From an uncultured Devosia sp. (GTDB lineage: Bacteria; Pseudomonadota; Alphaproteobacteria; Rhizobiales; Devosiaceae): a stretch of DNA of 64,000 bases. Where the stretch lies: the NCBI RefSeq assembly GCF_963517015.1, contig NZ_CAUQDV010000003.1, forward strand, positions 1 through 64,000. The letters run 5' to 3'. Below, in pieces: positions 7,167 through 16,664 of this stretch (within the stretch, counting starts at the first letter, position 1; every line of letters starts with the position of its first letter). The notes under the pieces are model-generated. The model was given only the letters and a program-made list of their open reading frames with translations. It searched no databases and was not told where the DNA came from. A program made the translations under genes and the position numbers.

Positions 7167-8240
7167 ATGCCGACCTTAAATTTGCTCCATCGCACGACTT
7201 ATCGCTTTTCGGCCCCGGTCGAATTGTTGCCACACCGCTTGCAACTTAGACCGCGTGAGGGGCGCGAGCTTAGGCTTTTGACCCACGATATCGTCTGCAC
7301 TCCCGCTGCCGAATTGACTTGGTCGAGAGATGTGTTCGGCAACGAGGTGGCCACAGCAAAGTTCAGCACAAGCTCCGACAGCCTTACGATTGAAAGTACC
7401 GCCGTGGTCGAGCTGAGTGCGCCAGCGTGGCCGGTGTTCAACATTGACATTTCTGCCATCGCCTATCCCTTTTCATATGCTCCAGAGGACTGGACCGACC
7501 TTGGGTCACTGGCAGTCCCGCAACAAACGGATGACTATCTGGGGCAATGGGCAAAAGGCTTTGTGGCGCCGACGCCCACTGACACCCTGTCCCTTCTGAA
7601 GGACCTCAACATCGGGGTGCATCGCCAGATCAGGTATCAGAGCCGGGAGGACGAGGGTACACAGTCGCCGACACATACGGTTTCACGTGGCTATGGATCA
7701 TGCCGCGATCTGTCTGTGTTGCTGGTGGAAGCCGCGCGGGTTCTAGGGTTTGGCGCACGTTTGGTATCAGGATACCTACTGCCTCACGGTCTTCATACTG
7801 TTGGAGCTGGCGCGACCCACGCGTGGGCGGAAATCTTCGTTCCCGGGCCAGGGTGGATAGCGTTCGACCCAACCAATGGCACCATGGGGAGCGCTGGTCT
7901 GATCCCGACGACTGTCGCCAGGGTCATCTCCCAGGCGGTTCCCGCGGCTGGCGCCTTCGTCGGCCCGAGCAATGCCTTCGAGCGAATGGAAGTCGAAGTT
8001 ATCGTGCATGACGACACGGTGCTGGAAAGCCACAAAGGGGAAATGCCCGCGGAAATCTATCGCAGCTCGAACGGAGATCGTTGGTTTCTTGTTCATGGCG
8101 TCGCGGGAGCTTCGATCCGGCATGAACCGAATGAGAGTTCAGGCGGGCAGGCGACTGAATCCGATGTTGAAACCTTTCTGCGCTGTATGGGTGGAACGCC
8201 CCAGGCAGAAGGCGTTCTTCGGGCGATGGCTCCGAAATAG
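7167..8240 (+). CDS. Transglutaminase-like cysteine protease with fused C-terminal module
   Basis: A 357-residue protein. Residues 1-85 are the bacterial transglutaminase N-terminal beta domain (LNLLHRTTYRFSAPVELLPH). Residues 150-245 are the papain-like core with the triad Cys179 (YGSCRDLS), His218 (THAWAE) and Asp234 (FDPTNG). The family usually ends near residue 285. Here 65 more residues (293-357, from MPAEIYRSSNGDRWFLV) match a separate small rhizobial protein. The ATG of Met293 at 8043 has a purine-rich AAAGGGGA just upstream, so this module may once have been, or still be, translated alone. The core probably acts as an amidase or protease in the cytoplasm. Confidence 0.85.
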   Translation: MPTLNLLHRTTYRFSAPVELLPHRLQLRPREGRELRLLTHDIVCTPAAELTWSRDVFGNEVATAKFSTSSDSLTIESTAVVELSAPAWPVFNIDISAIAYPFSYAPEDWTDLGSLAVPQQTDDYLGQWAKGFVAPTPTDTLSLLKDLNIGVHRQIRYQSREDEGTQSPTHTVSRGYGSCRDLSVLLVEAARVLGFGARLVSGYLLPHGLHTVGAGATHAWAEIFVPGPGWIAFDPTNGTMGSAGLIPTTVARVISQAVPAAGAFVGPSNAFERMEVEVIVHDDTVLESHKGEMPAEIYRSSNGDRWFLVHGVAGASIRHEPNESSGGQATESDVETFLRCMGGTPQAEGVLRAMAPK

Positions 8241-8575
8241 TGGCACTGGCTTGCGAGATGGGGAGCACGCCGTCCGAGGGTTAGGTGCGCCGGTGCCTAT
8301 TGGAAACGCCGTTCTTGCACAATGTCCGGTTGATGGAGCCAGCCGACCAAAAGCGGACAGTCCGCAACCCACCCCGAAGCCGCCGGTCTACCGTTGACCC
8401 CGTTGCTGCGGTGTGACGCCTCGCAGTCCACCTGAAAGCAGACGTTCGATCCCGCGGCATAGCCGGGCCATCTTCAGTGGTCACCCGCAAGATGGCGGCA
8501 CGCTTAGGTCCCGGGGAACCGGAACGTCGTGAGGCGGCAAAGTACGCTTACCGCCTCTTGAACTTGATTAGCGTG
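8241..8575. other. Gap of 335 bases
   Basis: No gene seen. It holds AAAAGCGGAC at 8349-8358, the inverted copy of the 2100-2109 motif. Near the 3' end of the next minus-strand gene it also holds a hairpin with arms GAGGCGG (8531-8537) and CCGCCTC (8551-8557), which may terminate that gene. Confidence 0.4.
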
Positions 8576-9730
8576 CTATCGGCCAGTCACTGTCATCTCC
8601 GTATGCGGATGTTCGGCGTTGGGCAGATGGGTCAATCGCTCAGCTGCAGGTGGAACTACATCAGATGCATTACCGTAGAACACGCCATGCAGTCCCCAGT
8701 ACGCTCCGCCGATCACGACCATCGCCACCAACAATCCGGCGGGCACCTTGATCACGGCCTGCCAGCCCCGATTGGTTGCGGGCGTCAGATGCGTCGGGTC
8801 AGCAACGATCAGTATCAACGTTCCCATGATCAGTGCGTGGCCGACGAGGTCGATGCGACCGAACGGGTAGACCGCAAGTGTGAAGATCACCAGCAGCGAG
8901 ATCGCCGACAGCCTGCGGACGAGAGGCGTCCACAGCAGGCCGAAGCCCATGGTGAACTCGGCGACGCCGGCCATCGGGATGAAGGGGTCGCGGGGCATGC
9001 CTAGCGTCAGGAAGGGGCGTTCCTCGACCAAGGGATAGAACCATTCCGCATAGGCGAACTTCTCAAGGCTCGACCACATCAAGGCGATCGCTACACCCCA
9101 GCGCAGCACAAGGAAGCGCTTATCGTGGTATTTGCTGCCCGGGAAGGCGGCAAGTGCGAGGTATCCGGCGACGCCGACACCCAACGCCAGGTAGTCGAGC
9201 AGGTGGAAGAGATCGTAGTCGCGGAGCGCGATGACCCAGAGGCCGATGATGCCGGCGGCGGCCAACGGCATGGTCTTGCGCGAGAACACGAATGCCGCGA
9301 CCAGCAGCTGGAGCCACGACACCCACTCGTTGGGCGTCTGCAGGTCAGGCGTCAGGTAGACGCCGCCGACCGCGAAGATGGCGACGAAGAAGGCGCCGAT
9401 CACCACGCGCATGAAGTCGTCCGACCTGGCCCATAGCGGGGCGGTCCCCCTGTCGATCAAAGCGGCCGCCGTTTCACCCAGCGGGTAACGTTCGAACAGT
9501 ACGGTCATTGCGAAAAACACCATGACCAAGGCGAGCCCGAGCCAGAACCAGCTATTGGTCAGCATGTCGGTAAGCGGAGCGGGGCTGGCGCCGACGACAT
9601 AGGGCGCGAACCATTTCACGTGGGCGAAAGCGGGCACTGGGATCAAAACGGCCAAAACGGACGTTACTGCGATCATGAGCCGCGGATGGACCCATCGTCC
9701 CCTCCAGGCACGTTTACAAGCATTGGTCAT
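8576..9730 (-). CDS. DoxX-like multi-pass membrane protein
   Basis: A 384-residue protein with an N-terminal hydrophobic segment ending AFAHVKWFAPY, which could be a signal peptide or first helix, and about nine further membrane segments. The C-terminal half (LRWGVAIALMWSSLEKF, GVAEFTMGFGLLWTPLVRR) resembles the four-helix DoxX fold. GGAGG stands five bases before the ATG at 9730, so this is preferred over the ATG at 9742. It faces a DUF305 gene, a family linked to metal handling. A joint role in metal or redox stress is inference only. Confidence 0.65.
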   Translation of the reverse strand: MTNACKRAWRGRWVHPRLMIAVTSVLAVLIPVPAFAHVKWFAPYVVGASPAPLTDMLTNSWFWLGLALVMVFFAMTVLFERYPLGETAAALIDRGTAPLWARSDDFMRVVIGAFFVAIFAVGGVYLTPDLQTPNEWVSWLQLLVAAFVFSRKTMPLAAAGIIGLWVIALRDYDLFHLLDYLALGVGVAGYLALAAFPGSKYHDKRFLVLRWGVAIALMWSSLEKFAYAEWFYPLVEERPFLTLGMPRDPFIPMAGVAEFTMGFGLLWTPLVRRLSAISLLVIFTLAVYPFGRIDLVGHALIMGTLILIVADPTHLTPATNRGWQAVIKVPAGLLVAMVVIGGAYWGLHGVFYGNASDVVPPAAERLTHLPNAEHPHTEMTVTGR

Positions 9731-9874
9731 CTCAGCCTCCATTCGCCTCGGCCAACTTCCGATGCCTGTGCGATAACATGCACGGCCGAGCTATTTTTGA
9801 TCTGGGTCAAGACCGGTTGGTCCGAACCGGGATTGAGTGCCGCCGTAAACGTGGATCGATTTCGGAGAGCAAAA
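9731..9874. promoter_or_regulatory. Shared divergent promoter region
   Basis: This 144-base gap must contain promoters for both the DoxX-like and DUF305 genes. A small dyad CCGGTT-GGTCCG-AACCGG (9813-9830) is the only operator-like element seen. No MerR-type long palindrome was recognised. Confidence 0.35.
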
Positions 9875-10348
9875 TTGGACGTGATCAAGATCGGAGCCGC
9901 CGCCCTCCTCGGGTTGGCGTTTGCTGGCGCACTCATCGTGCGAAACGAGCCACCACGGAGCCAAGAGGCGGTGCTGGACATGGCCATCTGTGGCCAAGAC
10001 CACGGCGCGCATGGTGGCGCGGAGATGACGACGCACATGGCCCATATGGCAAACGGGGCGGAGCTGGGTCATGCTGCGCTGATCGACACGATGGAGCCCA
10101 TGCATACCGGCATGATGCGTGGCCTTGCCGCCGGGGACTTTGATGCTGCCTTTCTCTGTTCGATGATCCCGCATCACCAAGGGGCGGTGGACATGGCGCG
10201 AGTGGCTCTGAAATACGGCACGGACCCGTTTGTTACGATGCTGGCGCATCAGATCATCGCGGATCAGGAAAGGGAGATCAACGAAATGGGCCGCTGGCTG
10301 AGCCGGCGCGACGTGGTCGACACCGCATCAAGCTCCCGTCATGAGTAG
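9875..10348 (+). CDS. DUF305 (CopM-like) exported protein
   Basis: About 157 residues from a TTG at 9875 with GGAG seven bases upstream (a GTG at 9881 is also possible). An N-terminal hydrophobic segment (IGAAALLGLAFAGALIV) acts as an anchor or signal. The mature part is rich in His and Met (DHGAHGG, MTTHMAHM, MEPMHTGMM). It ends in the DUF305 core with the motifs MIPHHQGAVDMA and IIADQEREINEM. CopM, a member of this family, binds copper in the periplasm, and the His/Met content here fits that. Confidence 0.82.
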   Translation: MDVIKIGAAALLGLAFAGALIVRNEPPRSQEAVLDMAICGQDHGAHGGAEMTTHMAHMANGAELGHAALIDTMEPMHTGMMRGLAAGDFDAAFLCSMIPHHQGAVDMARVALKYGTDPFVTMLAHQIIADQEREINEMGRWLSRRDVVDTASSSRHE

Positions 10349-10693
10349 ATATGGCTCAGCGGCGGAAGAACCCGGTCACCTACTGGTCTGGAACAAGGTT
10401 CCGGCTACGATTGTGTGATGTTCCTGGCCGCTCCGGGATAAGCTTGAGCCTCGCGCACTGCCGTTGCCGCTTCAAAGGTATGCGATCACGTAGCACCAAC
10501 GGTCCACACACCAGCAATTAACCAAAACACGGCAGGTTGCTCTCGATCAAACGAATTCCCGCTTTGTTGCAGTGCCCGGGCTGAGTGAAGGTCGCCGTAC
10601 GTTATACCGCCTTCGCCCAAGCTAGGAACCAGGCTCCTCATCGGCCTGTCTTTACCTCGCATAGGCCAAGGCTTCATTCGACTTGGAGCCAAT
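10349..10693. other. Gap of 345 bases upstream of the chemoreceptor
   Basis: No supported coding frame. It should contain the chemoreceptor promoter. I did not find a convincing sigma-28 or sigma-70 element by eye. Confidence 0.3.
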
Positions 10694-12718
10694 GTGACTA
10701 ACTTTGTAACTGGCAGCATCGCCCGGCGCCTTTATGCCTTGATCGTCGTATTCGCCATCGGCTTCGCCAGTGTTCTTGCCTATCAACTCTATACGCTGCG
10801 CGAGAATTTGGACGCCTTCAAAAGAACCGAGCTCCAGAGCGTGGTGCAGGGAGCGACAAGCGTCGCTCAGAATTATTACGACCGGGCCCAGGCCGGCGAG
10901 TTTACGGAAGATCAGGCCAAGTCATTGACCTTGGAAACGCTCCGGGGCTTCCGATACCAAGGCAACGAATACGTGTTCGTCGATACCTTCGACATGGTGA
11001 TGCTGATGCATCCGACGAAACCCGAAAAACAGGGCAGCGACCGCTCGATAGAGGAAGACGGTGCAGGGAAGCTCTACATAAAGGAAATGGTGACGAATGC
11101 CGTGGCTAACGGCTCCACCTTCGTCAACTATCTCTTCAAATCGCCCGACGGTGGGTTTTTCGACAAGGTCAGTTACGCGCAGGCGTTCCAGCCCTGGGGT
11201 TGGACCATCGCATCGGGCGTCCTGACCACGCAGGTCGACGCGATCTTCGGCGAAGCGGCCATGATCAGCGGTGCCATCGCGTTCGGCATCACATTATTGC
11301 TTTTGGTCATCGGTGTTCTTATCGCGCGCTCCATCAGCAAACCGATCGGCAAGCTGAATGCCGACATGGTCCGTCTCGCCGACAACGACTTCGACATTCA
11401 CCTCGAGGGGATGACACGGCGCGACGAGATCGGCGATATGGCCCGCTCGGTCGAAGTGTTCCGCGAAAACGGTCTCAAGATCAGTCAGATGACGGAAGCG
11501 GAAGCGGCTCGAATCGTCGCCGATCAGCGCGACCGCCAGCGGATGATGAGCGAACTTCAATCCGCATTCGGCCTGGTGGTCGACGCCGCGATCGCGGGCG
11601 ACTTCACCCGTCGGGTCGAGACCGAGTTTCCCGACCCGGAACTCAACGGGTTGGCCGGCAGCGTCAACGATTTGGTGGCGACCGTCGATCGCGGATTGGA
11701 CGAGACCGGTCGAGTGCTGACCGCCCTCGCGAACACAGATCTCACGATGCGTATGGAGGGCGATTACCAAGGCGCCTTCGCCCGTCTGAAGACGGATACC
11801 AACGCCGTCGGTGATAAGCTGAGCGAAGTGGTCACCCAACTCCGCAAGACGTCGCGGTCTCTTCGGTTGGCCACCGGTGAAATCCTGGCAGGTGCCAATG
11901 ATCTGTCCGAACGCACCACCAAGCAAGCGGCCACCATCGAAGAGACATCCGCTACGATGGAGCAACTTGCCTCTACAGTATTGCAGAACTCGCGGCGCGC
12001 CAAGGACGCCAGCGTCAATGCTGCGCAGGTGACCCAGACCGCGGAGCAGGGTGGCCAAGTGATGGAAAAGGCCAATGCCGCGATGACCGCAATCGAGATC
12101 AGCTCCGGAAAGATCTCCAATATCATCGGCCTGATTGACGACATCGCGTTCCAGACCAACTTGCTGGCCCTCAACGCTTCGGTGGAAGCGGCGCGTGCCG
12201 GCGATGCCGGCAAGGGGTTTGCAGTCGTGGCGGTCGAGGTTCGTCGCCTCGCGCAATCGGCCGCCTCTGCATCCGCCGATGTCAAAGTGCTGATCGAGCA
12301 ATCGGCGACCGAAGTTGGACAGGGTTCCAAGCTCGTGTCGGAGGCGGCTGCACGTCTGTCTGCCATGTTGGAAGCAGCGCGGTCCAACAATGAACTGATG
12401 GACGGCATCGCGCGGGAAAGCCAAGAGCAGGCCTCCGCGATCGAGGAAGTCAACATCGCTGTCCGTCAGATGGACGAGATGACCCAGCACAATGCCGCTC
12501 TGGTGGAAGAGATGAACGCGTCGATCGAACAGACGGAAGCCCAAGCTGGCGCGCTGGACGATATCGTTACCGTCTTCAACACCGGTAACGGCGCAAGAGC
12601 CTCGTCCCAGGTACCCCGGCCGGTTCCGGCCATCAAGCCGGCAGGGATCAGGCGAGCTACCCAAACCTACCTTTCAAACGGCAACGCGGCGATTTCGAAA
12701 GATTGGAGCGAATTCTAA
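10694..12718 (+). CDS. Methyl-accepting chemotaxis protein with Cache sensor
   Basis: A 674-residue receptor starting at GTG (GGAG six bases before). One membrane helix lies at about 10-32. A single-Cache periplasmic domain follows (about 35-185; FRYQGNEYVFVDTFDMVMLMHP is typical of the sCache_2 type). A second helix is at about 188-212, a HAMP domain at 213-265, a second HAMP-like segment at about 290-370, and the signalling hairpin at about 385-640 with its tip at IGLIDDIAFQTNLLALNASV. It ends in DWSEF, which fits the xWxxF pentapeptide that tethers CheR. No che genes are near. The ligand is likely a small carboxylate or amino acid. Confidence 0.93.
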   Translation: MTNFVTGSIARRLYALIVVFAIGFASVLAYQLYTLRENLDAFKRTELQSVVQGATSVAQNYYDRAQAGEFTEDQAKSLTLETLRGFRYQGNEYVFVDTFDMVMLMHPTKPEKQGSDRSIEEDGAGKLYIKEMVTNAVANGSTFVNYLFKSPDGGFFDKVSYAQAFQPWGWTIASGVLTTQVDAIFGEAAMISGAIAFGITLLLLVIGVLIARSISKPIGKLNADMVRLADNDFDIHLEGMTRRDEIGDMARSVEVFRENGLKISQMTEAEAARIVADQRDRQRMMSELQSAFGLVVDAAIAGDFTRRVETEFPDPELNGLAGSVNDLVATVDRGLDETGRVLTALANTDLTMRMEGDYQGAFARLKTDTNAVGDKLSEVVTQLRKTSRSLRLATGEILAGANDLSERTTKQAATIEETSATMEQLASTVLQNSRRAKDASVNAAQVTQTAEQGGQVMEKANAAMTAIEISSGKISNIIGLIDDIAFQTNLLALNASVEAARAGDAGKGFAVVAVEVRRLAQSAASASADVKVLIEQSATEVGQGSKLVSEAAARLSAMLEAARSNNELMDGIARESQEQASAIEEVNIAVRQMDEMTQHNAALVEEMNASIEQTEAQAGALDDIVTVFNTGNGARASSQVPRPVPAIKPAGIRRATQTYLSNGNAAISKDWSEF

Positions 12719-12723
12719 ACCCT

Positions 12724-12752
12724 GTGGGGCGGCGGCCATAACGCCGCCCCAC
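12724..12752 (+). terminator. Hairpin after the chemoreceptor
   Basis: An 11-bp perfect stem (GTGGGGCGGCG / CGCCGCCCCAC) with a seven-base loop starts six bases after the chemoreceptor stop. There is no T-run after it, but its stability suggests a transcription end shared by the two convergent genes. Confidence 0.6.
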
Positions 12753-12847
12753 CAGTTGCTGCGACGGGTGCGAGCGACGATGACGCCATAGGAGTCTAGT
12801 TGTGTGTTCCGCAATACCCATCCTGGACCTCGATGATCGGGGCAGGC

Positions 12848-13627
12848 TCATCTGATGCTGAACGGGAAGTATTTGGCGTTGATCATGTCGTATTCGCCGT
12901 TGGTCATGATCGCGTCGAGTGCTTCGTTGAGCTGCGCCTCCAGAGCATCGTCCTGCTTTCGGATAGCTATCCCGGCGCCCTCGCCGAAGAACCGGGCATC
13001 CGTGATGTCTTCGCCGCTGAATTGGCAGCATAGACCAGCCCGCGTATTGCTCAACCAATCATAGGCGGCCAGCTTGTCTTCCAATACGATATCGACTTGC
13101 TCCTCGATCAATGCATCGTAGAGCGCCGGTGAAGACTCGAAGATAACGATCTCTGCATCTGGATAGTGTTGCCGAGCATAGGCCTCTTGGCTTGTCGAGG
13201 AAGCGACGCCCAAACGGACTCCGCGCAGGTCCGCCGGTTTGTCGATGCCCGCTCCTGAGTTTTTCGGCGCTATCATCGTGGAGGGGCTGTTGTAGTAGCG
13301 CTCGGTGAAATCGACTTGCTGGCGGCGAGTTTCGCTCATCGACATCGAGGATACGATAGCGTCGTACTCGCCGTCGAGGAGGCCCGGAATCATGTCGTTC
13401 CAGTCCTGCATGACGAAAGTGCATCGAGACTTCATGTTTCGGCATAGTGCGTCGGCGATCTCGACGTCGAACCCTTGGAGCATACCGTTGGCGTCGACAT
13501 AGTTGAACGGCGGAAACTTTCCTTCTACCGCAACTTTGAGTTCCGGCTCCTGCGCGGCCACAGGTGTTTGATCCGCGGCTGCGCCTAAGAGCATCAAAGC
13601 CGGCAGTATTATTGCGAGTAATTTCAA
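12848..13627 (-). CDS. Family 3 (amino-acid type) periplasmic binding protein
   Basis: A 259-residue protein from a TTG start with GGGAGG upstream. Signal peptide at residues 1-25 (LLAIILPALMLLGAAA). The mature part is a SBP_bac_3 fold: LKVAVEGKFPPFNYVDANG, GFDVEIADAL, the lobe motif IVSSMSMSETRRQQVDFTERY and the C-terminal NAKYFPF. It resembles polar amino-acid binding proteins. Cys pairs (LCRNMKSRC and LCCQ) may form disulphides as in LAO/HisJ proteins. No permease or ATPase is adjacent. Its neighbours are a chemoreceptor and a c-di-GMP enzyme, which suggests a sensing role, though that is inferred. Confidence 0.85.
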   Translation of the reverse strand: MKLLAIILPALMLLGAAADQTPVAAQEPELKVAVEGKFPPFNYVDANGMLQGFDVEIADALCRNMKSRCTFVMQDWNDMIPGLLDGEYDAIVSSMSMSETRRQQVDFTERYYNSPSTMIAPKNSGAGIDKPADLRGVRLGVASSTSQEAYARQHYPDAEIVIFESSPALYDALIEEQVDIVLEDKLAAYDWLSNTRAGLCCQFSGEDITDARFFGEGAGIAIRKQDDALEAQLNEALDAIMTNGEYDMINAKYFPFSIR

Positions 13628-13774
13628 GTCGGTTGTTCCTCCCGAGCCGATCGGTAGGTCGGCCTTAGCGGTAGGTGAACATGGAATAGCGAATATTCTC
13701 CTTAACCCAGAGCACGTTGCCGAGGTTTCGAAAAACCAAATCGTAATCGTTTGCGACGAACCTGTGAAACGCAG

Positions 13775-16075
13775 ATGACACAGAAGTTCTCGACTACCCG
13801 CAGAAACAGTTTCTCGACGTCCTCGCGTGCGCTGCTGTCGCTCGTGGTGGTGGGCGGCATCGCGACGCTGGTCCTAGTGCTGATTTCGGCGGTTTGGGCT
13901 GGCCGCGAAAGCGATCGAGCGGCCTATGATCGCCAACGGCTACTGGTGGAAAGCAGCCTGACCAAGCAGTTGGAGAACGTGTCCAACGAGCTCGAGTTGA
14001 TGGCGAACGGCTATGCGGCAACGATCGACCGCATCACGGGCAGTGGCGAGATCATCGCTTTCGACGGTGCCAACTTCAGGAGCATCATCACCGATACCTT
14101 CGGCTTCGAGGACGCTTTCGTGGTTTGGGACAACGGCGATCTGGCACTCGCGGCGGAGGACGGAGTGGCAGCGCGCCACAAGTGGATACGCCCCCTCATG
14201 CTGCCGCTGCTCGGCATCGCTGTCGACACTACCAAAATCAGCCTGCCGTCCAACGATGCGCGTCCCGGAGCAGTCGAGTTCATGAGGCTCCAGGGCAGAC
14301 CGTCCATCGCGGGCGTCTTTCCTATCGGTGCAGGTGATGAACTCGGGGGCCGCAAACTCTTTCTGTTTGCCTATAAGTACGTGGACGGGATCGCGCTCGA
14401 TGCCTTCCGCGAAGAACAAGGACTTACGGGTGTGCGTTTTTCGCGCATGTCCGACCCTGACGTCGAAGAGGTCGCTTACCAGGTAGATGCGACACGAACC
14501 GGTGAACCGATCGGCTTCATCATCTGGACGCCGGACCTCCCGGGCTCCCGGGTCATTTTGGGCATCCTGCCCGCCCTTGGCATAGCAGGACTGGTCATCG
14601 TCTGCATTATTCTGGTGCTGGTCTCAGTCCTGAGGAGAACTCTGACCGATCTTCGCAGCAGTGAGCAGATGTCTCGCCACCGTTCGCTGCACGACGTACT
14701 GACCGATTTGCCTAACAGGGCCCTCTTTGCTCGACGGTTGGAAGAAACCCTACAAGATATCGTTGCCGGAGAGGGGGCCGCAGTAGCGCTCATCGATCTG
14801 GACAGGTTCAAGAAGGTCAACGACAGCCTTGGTCATGGTGCGGGCGACGAACTCATTCAGGCGGTAGCACGCCGCATGCTCGATCACGTTGGTCCCGGCG
14901 ATACCCTGGCACGACTTGGAGGCGATGAGTTCGCTCTGCTGCTGCCGAGCGGAGAGAGCAACGGCCGGGATCCGTTGGCCGTCTGTGAATCCATCGTAGC
15001 GCAACTCCGACGCCCCTTCCCTCTGTTGGGGGGCAAGGCTTTCGCCAACATCGGCTGCTCGATAGGCGTGGCGCGGGTAAGCAATTCGGATTCGACACCC
15101 ACCCAAATCCTCCATGCAGCCGACGTTGCGCTGTACGAGGCAAAGTCGGCCGGCCGAGGACGTGCGGTCGAGTTCTCGGAGAGTATGGACATGGGCGCCC
15201 GTTCTCGGGAGCGGCTTAAAGTCGAACTCCGAGAAGTCGTCGACCGGCTGGAGTTGGATAGGGACGGGTTAGACGGCGGCGTCGGCCTGGAAGTGTTCTA
15301 TCAAACTGTTCACTCCGCCAACGGCGAAAACCCTGTTTCGGGGGCGGAGGCTCTGGTTCGCTGGCGACACGCTGACCGCGGCCTGATCGGCCCGGATCGC
15401 TTCATTCAAATCGCAGAGGAAACGGGCCTCATCCACCGCTTAGGCACATATGTGCTTCGCACGGCATGTTCTGAGGCGATGCGATGGGACGATAGGCTCT
15501 TCGTTTCGGTAAACGTGTCGCCCATTCAACTTTCGCGGGCTGAATTCGCGGATGAAGTACTGTTCGTCCTCGAACAGACAGGCCTTGCTCCGGAAAGATT
15601 GGAGCTGGAGATTACGGAAAGCGCGCTGTTGGCCAACGACGAGATGGCGGAAGCGGCATTCACCCGTCTCCGTGAATACGGTGTGAAAATCGCCCTGGAT
15701 GACTTCGGTACGGGATATTCGTCGCTCAGTCATTTGATCAGGTTCGGTATCGACCGAATAAAAATCGACAGATCCTTCGTGCGTCTGCTGGGATCAAGGT
15801 CGGACGGCACGGCCGTGGTCTCGGCAATGGTGGCGCTGGGCAATCGATTGGGTCTGAGTACTACCGCAGAGGGAGTGGAAACGGACGGGCAACGAGATTT
15901 CCTCGTGGCTGCCGGATGCACCGATCTTCAGGGTTATCTCTTTTCCCGTCCGGTGCCTGATCCCGACCTTTCGAGGGACGTCGGCTCAGTGGACTTCGGG
16001 CAGTCTTCCTATGCGTCAGCGAACGCGACTTCTTCGGCGGAGCCGCCGGTCCAAGCTGCGCCGTCCAATCGGTAG
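13775..16075 (+). CDS. CHASE4-like sensor diguanylate cyclase/phosphodiesterase (GGDEF-EAL)
   Basis: A 766-residue membrane protein: helix at about 20-45, periplasmic CHASE4-like sensor (about 50-265), second helix (about 265-288), then GGDEF and EAL domains. The cyclase site is intact (LARLGGDEFALLL, residues 382-386) but no RxxD inhibitory site precedes it. The phosphodiesterase site is intact: EAL at 525-527 (GAEALVRWRH), then ITESALLAND and LDDFGTGYSSLSHL. Both activities are possible. A TTG eight codons upstream is an alternative start. It diverges from the periplasmic binding protein, which could deliver ligand to its sensor domain; that link is inference. Confidence 0.92.
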   Translation: MTQKFSTTRRNSFSTSSRALLSLVVVGGIATLVLVLISAVWAGRESDRAAYDRQRLLVESSLTKQLENVSNELELMANGYAATIDRITGSGEIIAFDGANFRSIITDTFGFEDAFVVWDNGDLALAAEDGVAARHKWIRPLMLPLLGIAVDTTKISLPSNDARPGAVEFMRLQGRPSIAGVFPIGAGDELGGRKLFLFAYKYVDGIALDAFREEQGLTGVRFSRMSDPDVEEVAYQVDATRTGEPIGFIIWTPDLPGSRVILGILPALGIAGLVIVCIILVLVSVLRRTLTDLRSSEQMSRHRSLHDVLTDLPNRALFARRLEETLQDIVAGEGAAVALIDLDRFKKVNDSLGHGAGDELIQAVARRMLDHVGPGDTLARLGGDEFALLLPSGESNGRDPLAVCESIVAQLRRPFPLLGGKAFANIGCSIGVARVSNSDSTPTQILHAADVALYEAKSAGRGRAVEFSESMDMGARSRERLKVELREVVDRLELDRDGLDGGVGLEVFYQTVHSANGENPVSGAEALVRWRHADRGLIGPDRFIQIAEETGLIHRLGTYVLRTACSEAMRWDDRLFVSVNVSPIQLSRAEFADEVLFVLEQTGLAPERLELEITESALLANDEMAEAAFTRLREYGVKIALDDFGTGYSSLSHLIRFGIDRIKIDRSFVRLLGSRSDGTAVVSAMVALGNRLGLSTTAEGVETDGQRDFLVAAGCTDLQGYLFSRPVPDPDLSRDVGSVDFGQSSYASANATSSAEPPVQAAPSNR

Positions 16076-16178
16076 GCGGCTGGTTCAGCGTCAATTGCAT
16101 TTAAGCTGCAGCCCCATGTGCATCCATTTGGAGCGCACGCCCTTATCGTGCTGAGGCATTTAGGGTGAAGGACTGCAG

Positions 16179-16664
16179 ATGTTGGACGAAATCTGGACAA
16201 CGGCTGTTAGCGAGTTCTCCGACGTTCCGGACGTGCCGACCCTAACCCGCATCACCATGCGGTTGGTTCTGGCAGCGGTGCTTGGAGGCATCCTCGGATA
16301 CGAGCGTGAACGTAAAGGTCGCAGCGCCGGGGTTCGGACCCATATGCTCGTCGCCGTGGGAGCGGCCCTGTTCGTAATAGCGCCTTCGCAGATGGGTATG
16401 TCGATAGCGGATATGTCCCGTGTTTTGCAGGGCATCGTGCAGGGTATCGGGTTTCTGGGCGCGGGTGCGATCATCGTCCGTGCTGCGAAGAACCAGGTCG
16501 AGGGGTTGACGACGGCAGCCAACATCTGGGCGACGGCGGCAATTGGCGTGATCGCTGGCCTCGGTCTGGAAGCGACCGCTGTCCTGTCCGCGGTGATCAT
16601 GCTCTTCATTCTTGCGGCAGTTTGGTCCTTGTTGCCTTCCAGGTCGGAGGCGGATGATCGCTAG
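16179..16664 (+). CDS. MgtC/SapB-family membrane protein
   Basis: A 161-residue protein with four membrane helices typical of the short MgtC/SapB form: RLVLAAVLGGILGYERERKGRSAG (beginning at residue 28), VRTHMLVAVGAALF, GIVQGIGFLGAGAII and LTTAANIWATAAIGV. The conserved ERExxxxxAGxRTH and GFLGAG motifs are present. It lacks the C-terminal ACT-like domain of true virulence MgtC. AAGGA lies before the ATG. Members modulate magnesium or acid stress. No magnesium riboswitch was seen upstream. Confidence 0.9.
   Translation: MLDEIWTTAVSEFSDVPDVPTLTRITMRLVLAAVLGGILGYERERKGRSAGVRTHMLVAVGAALFVIAPSQMGMSIADMSRVLQGIVQGIGFLGAGAIIVRAAKNQVEGLTTAANIWATAAIGVIAGLGLEATAVLSAVIMLFILAAVWSLLPSRSEADDR

Noticed and set aside
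11294..12664. 456-codon minus-strand frame under the chemoreceptor
   Set aside because: It mirrors the codon bias of the clear chemoreceptor gene and has no recognisable domain or start signal.
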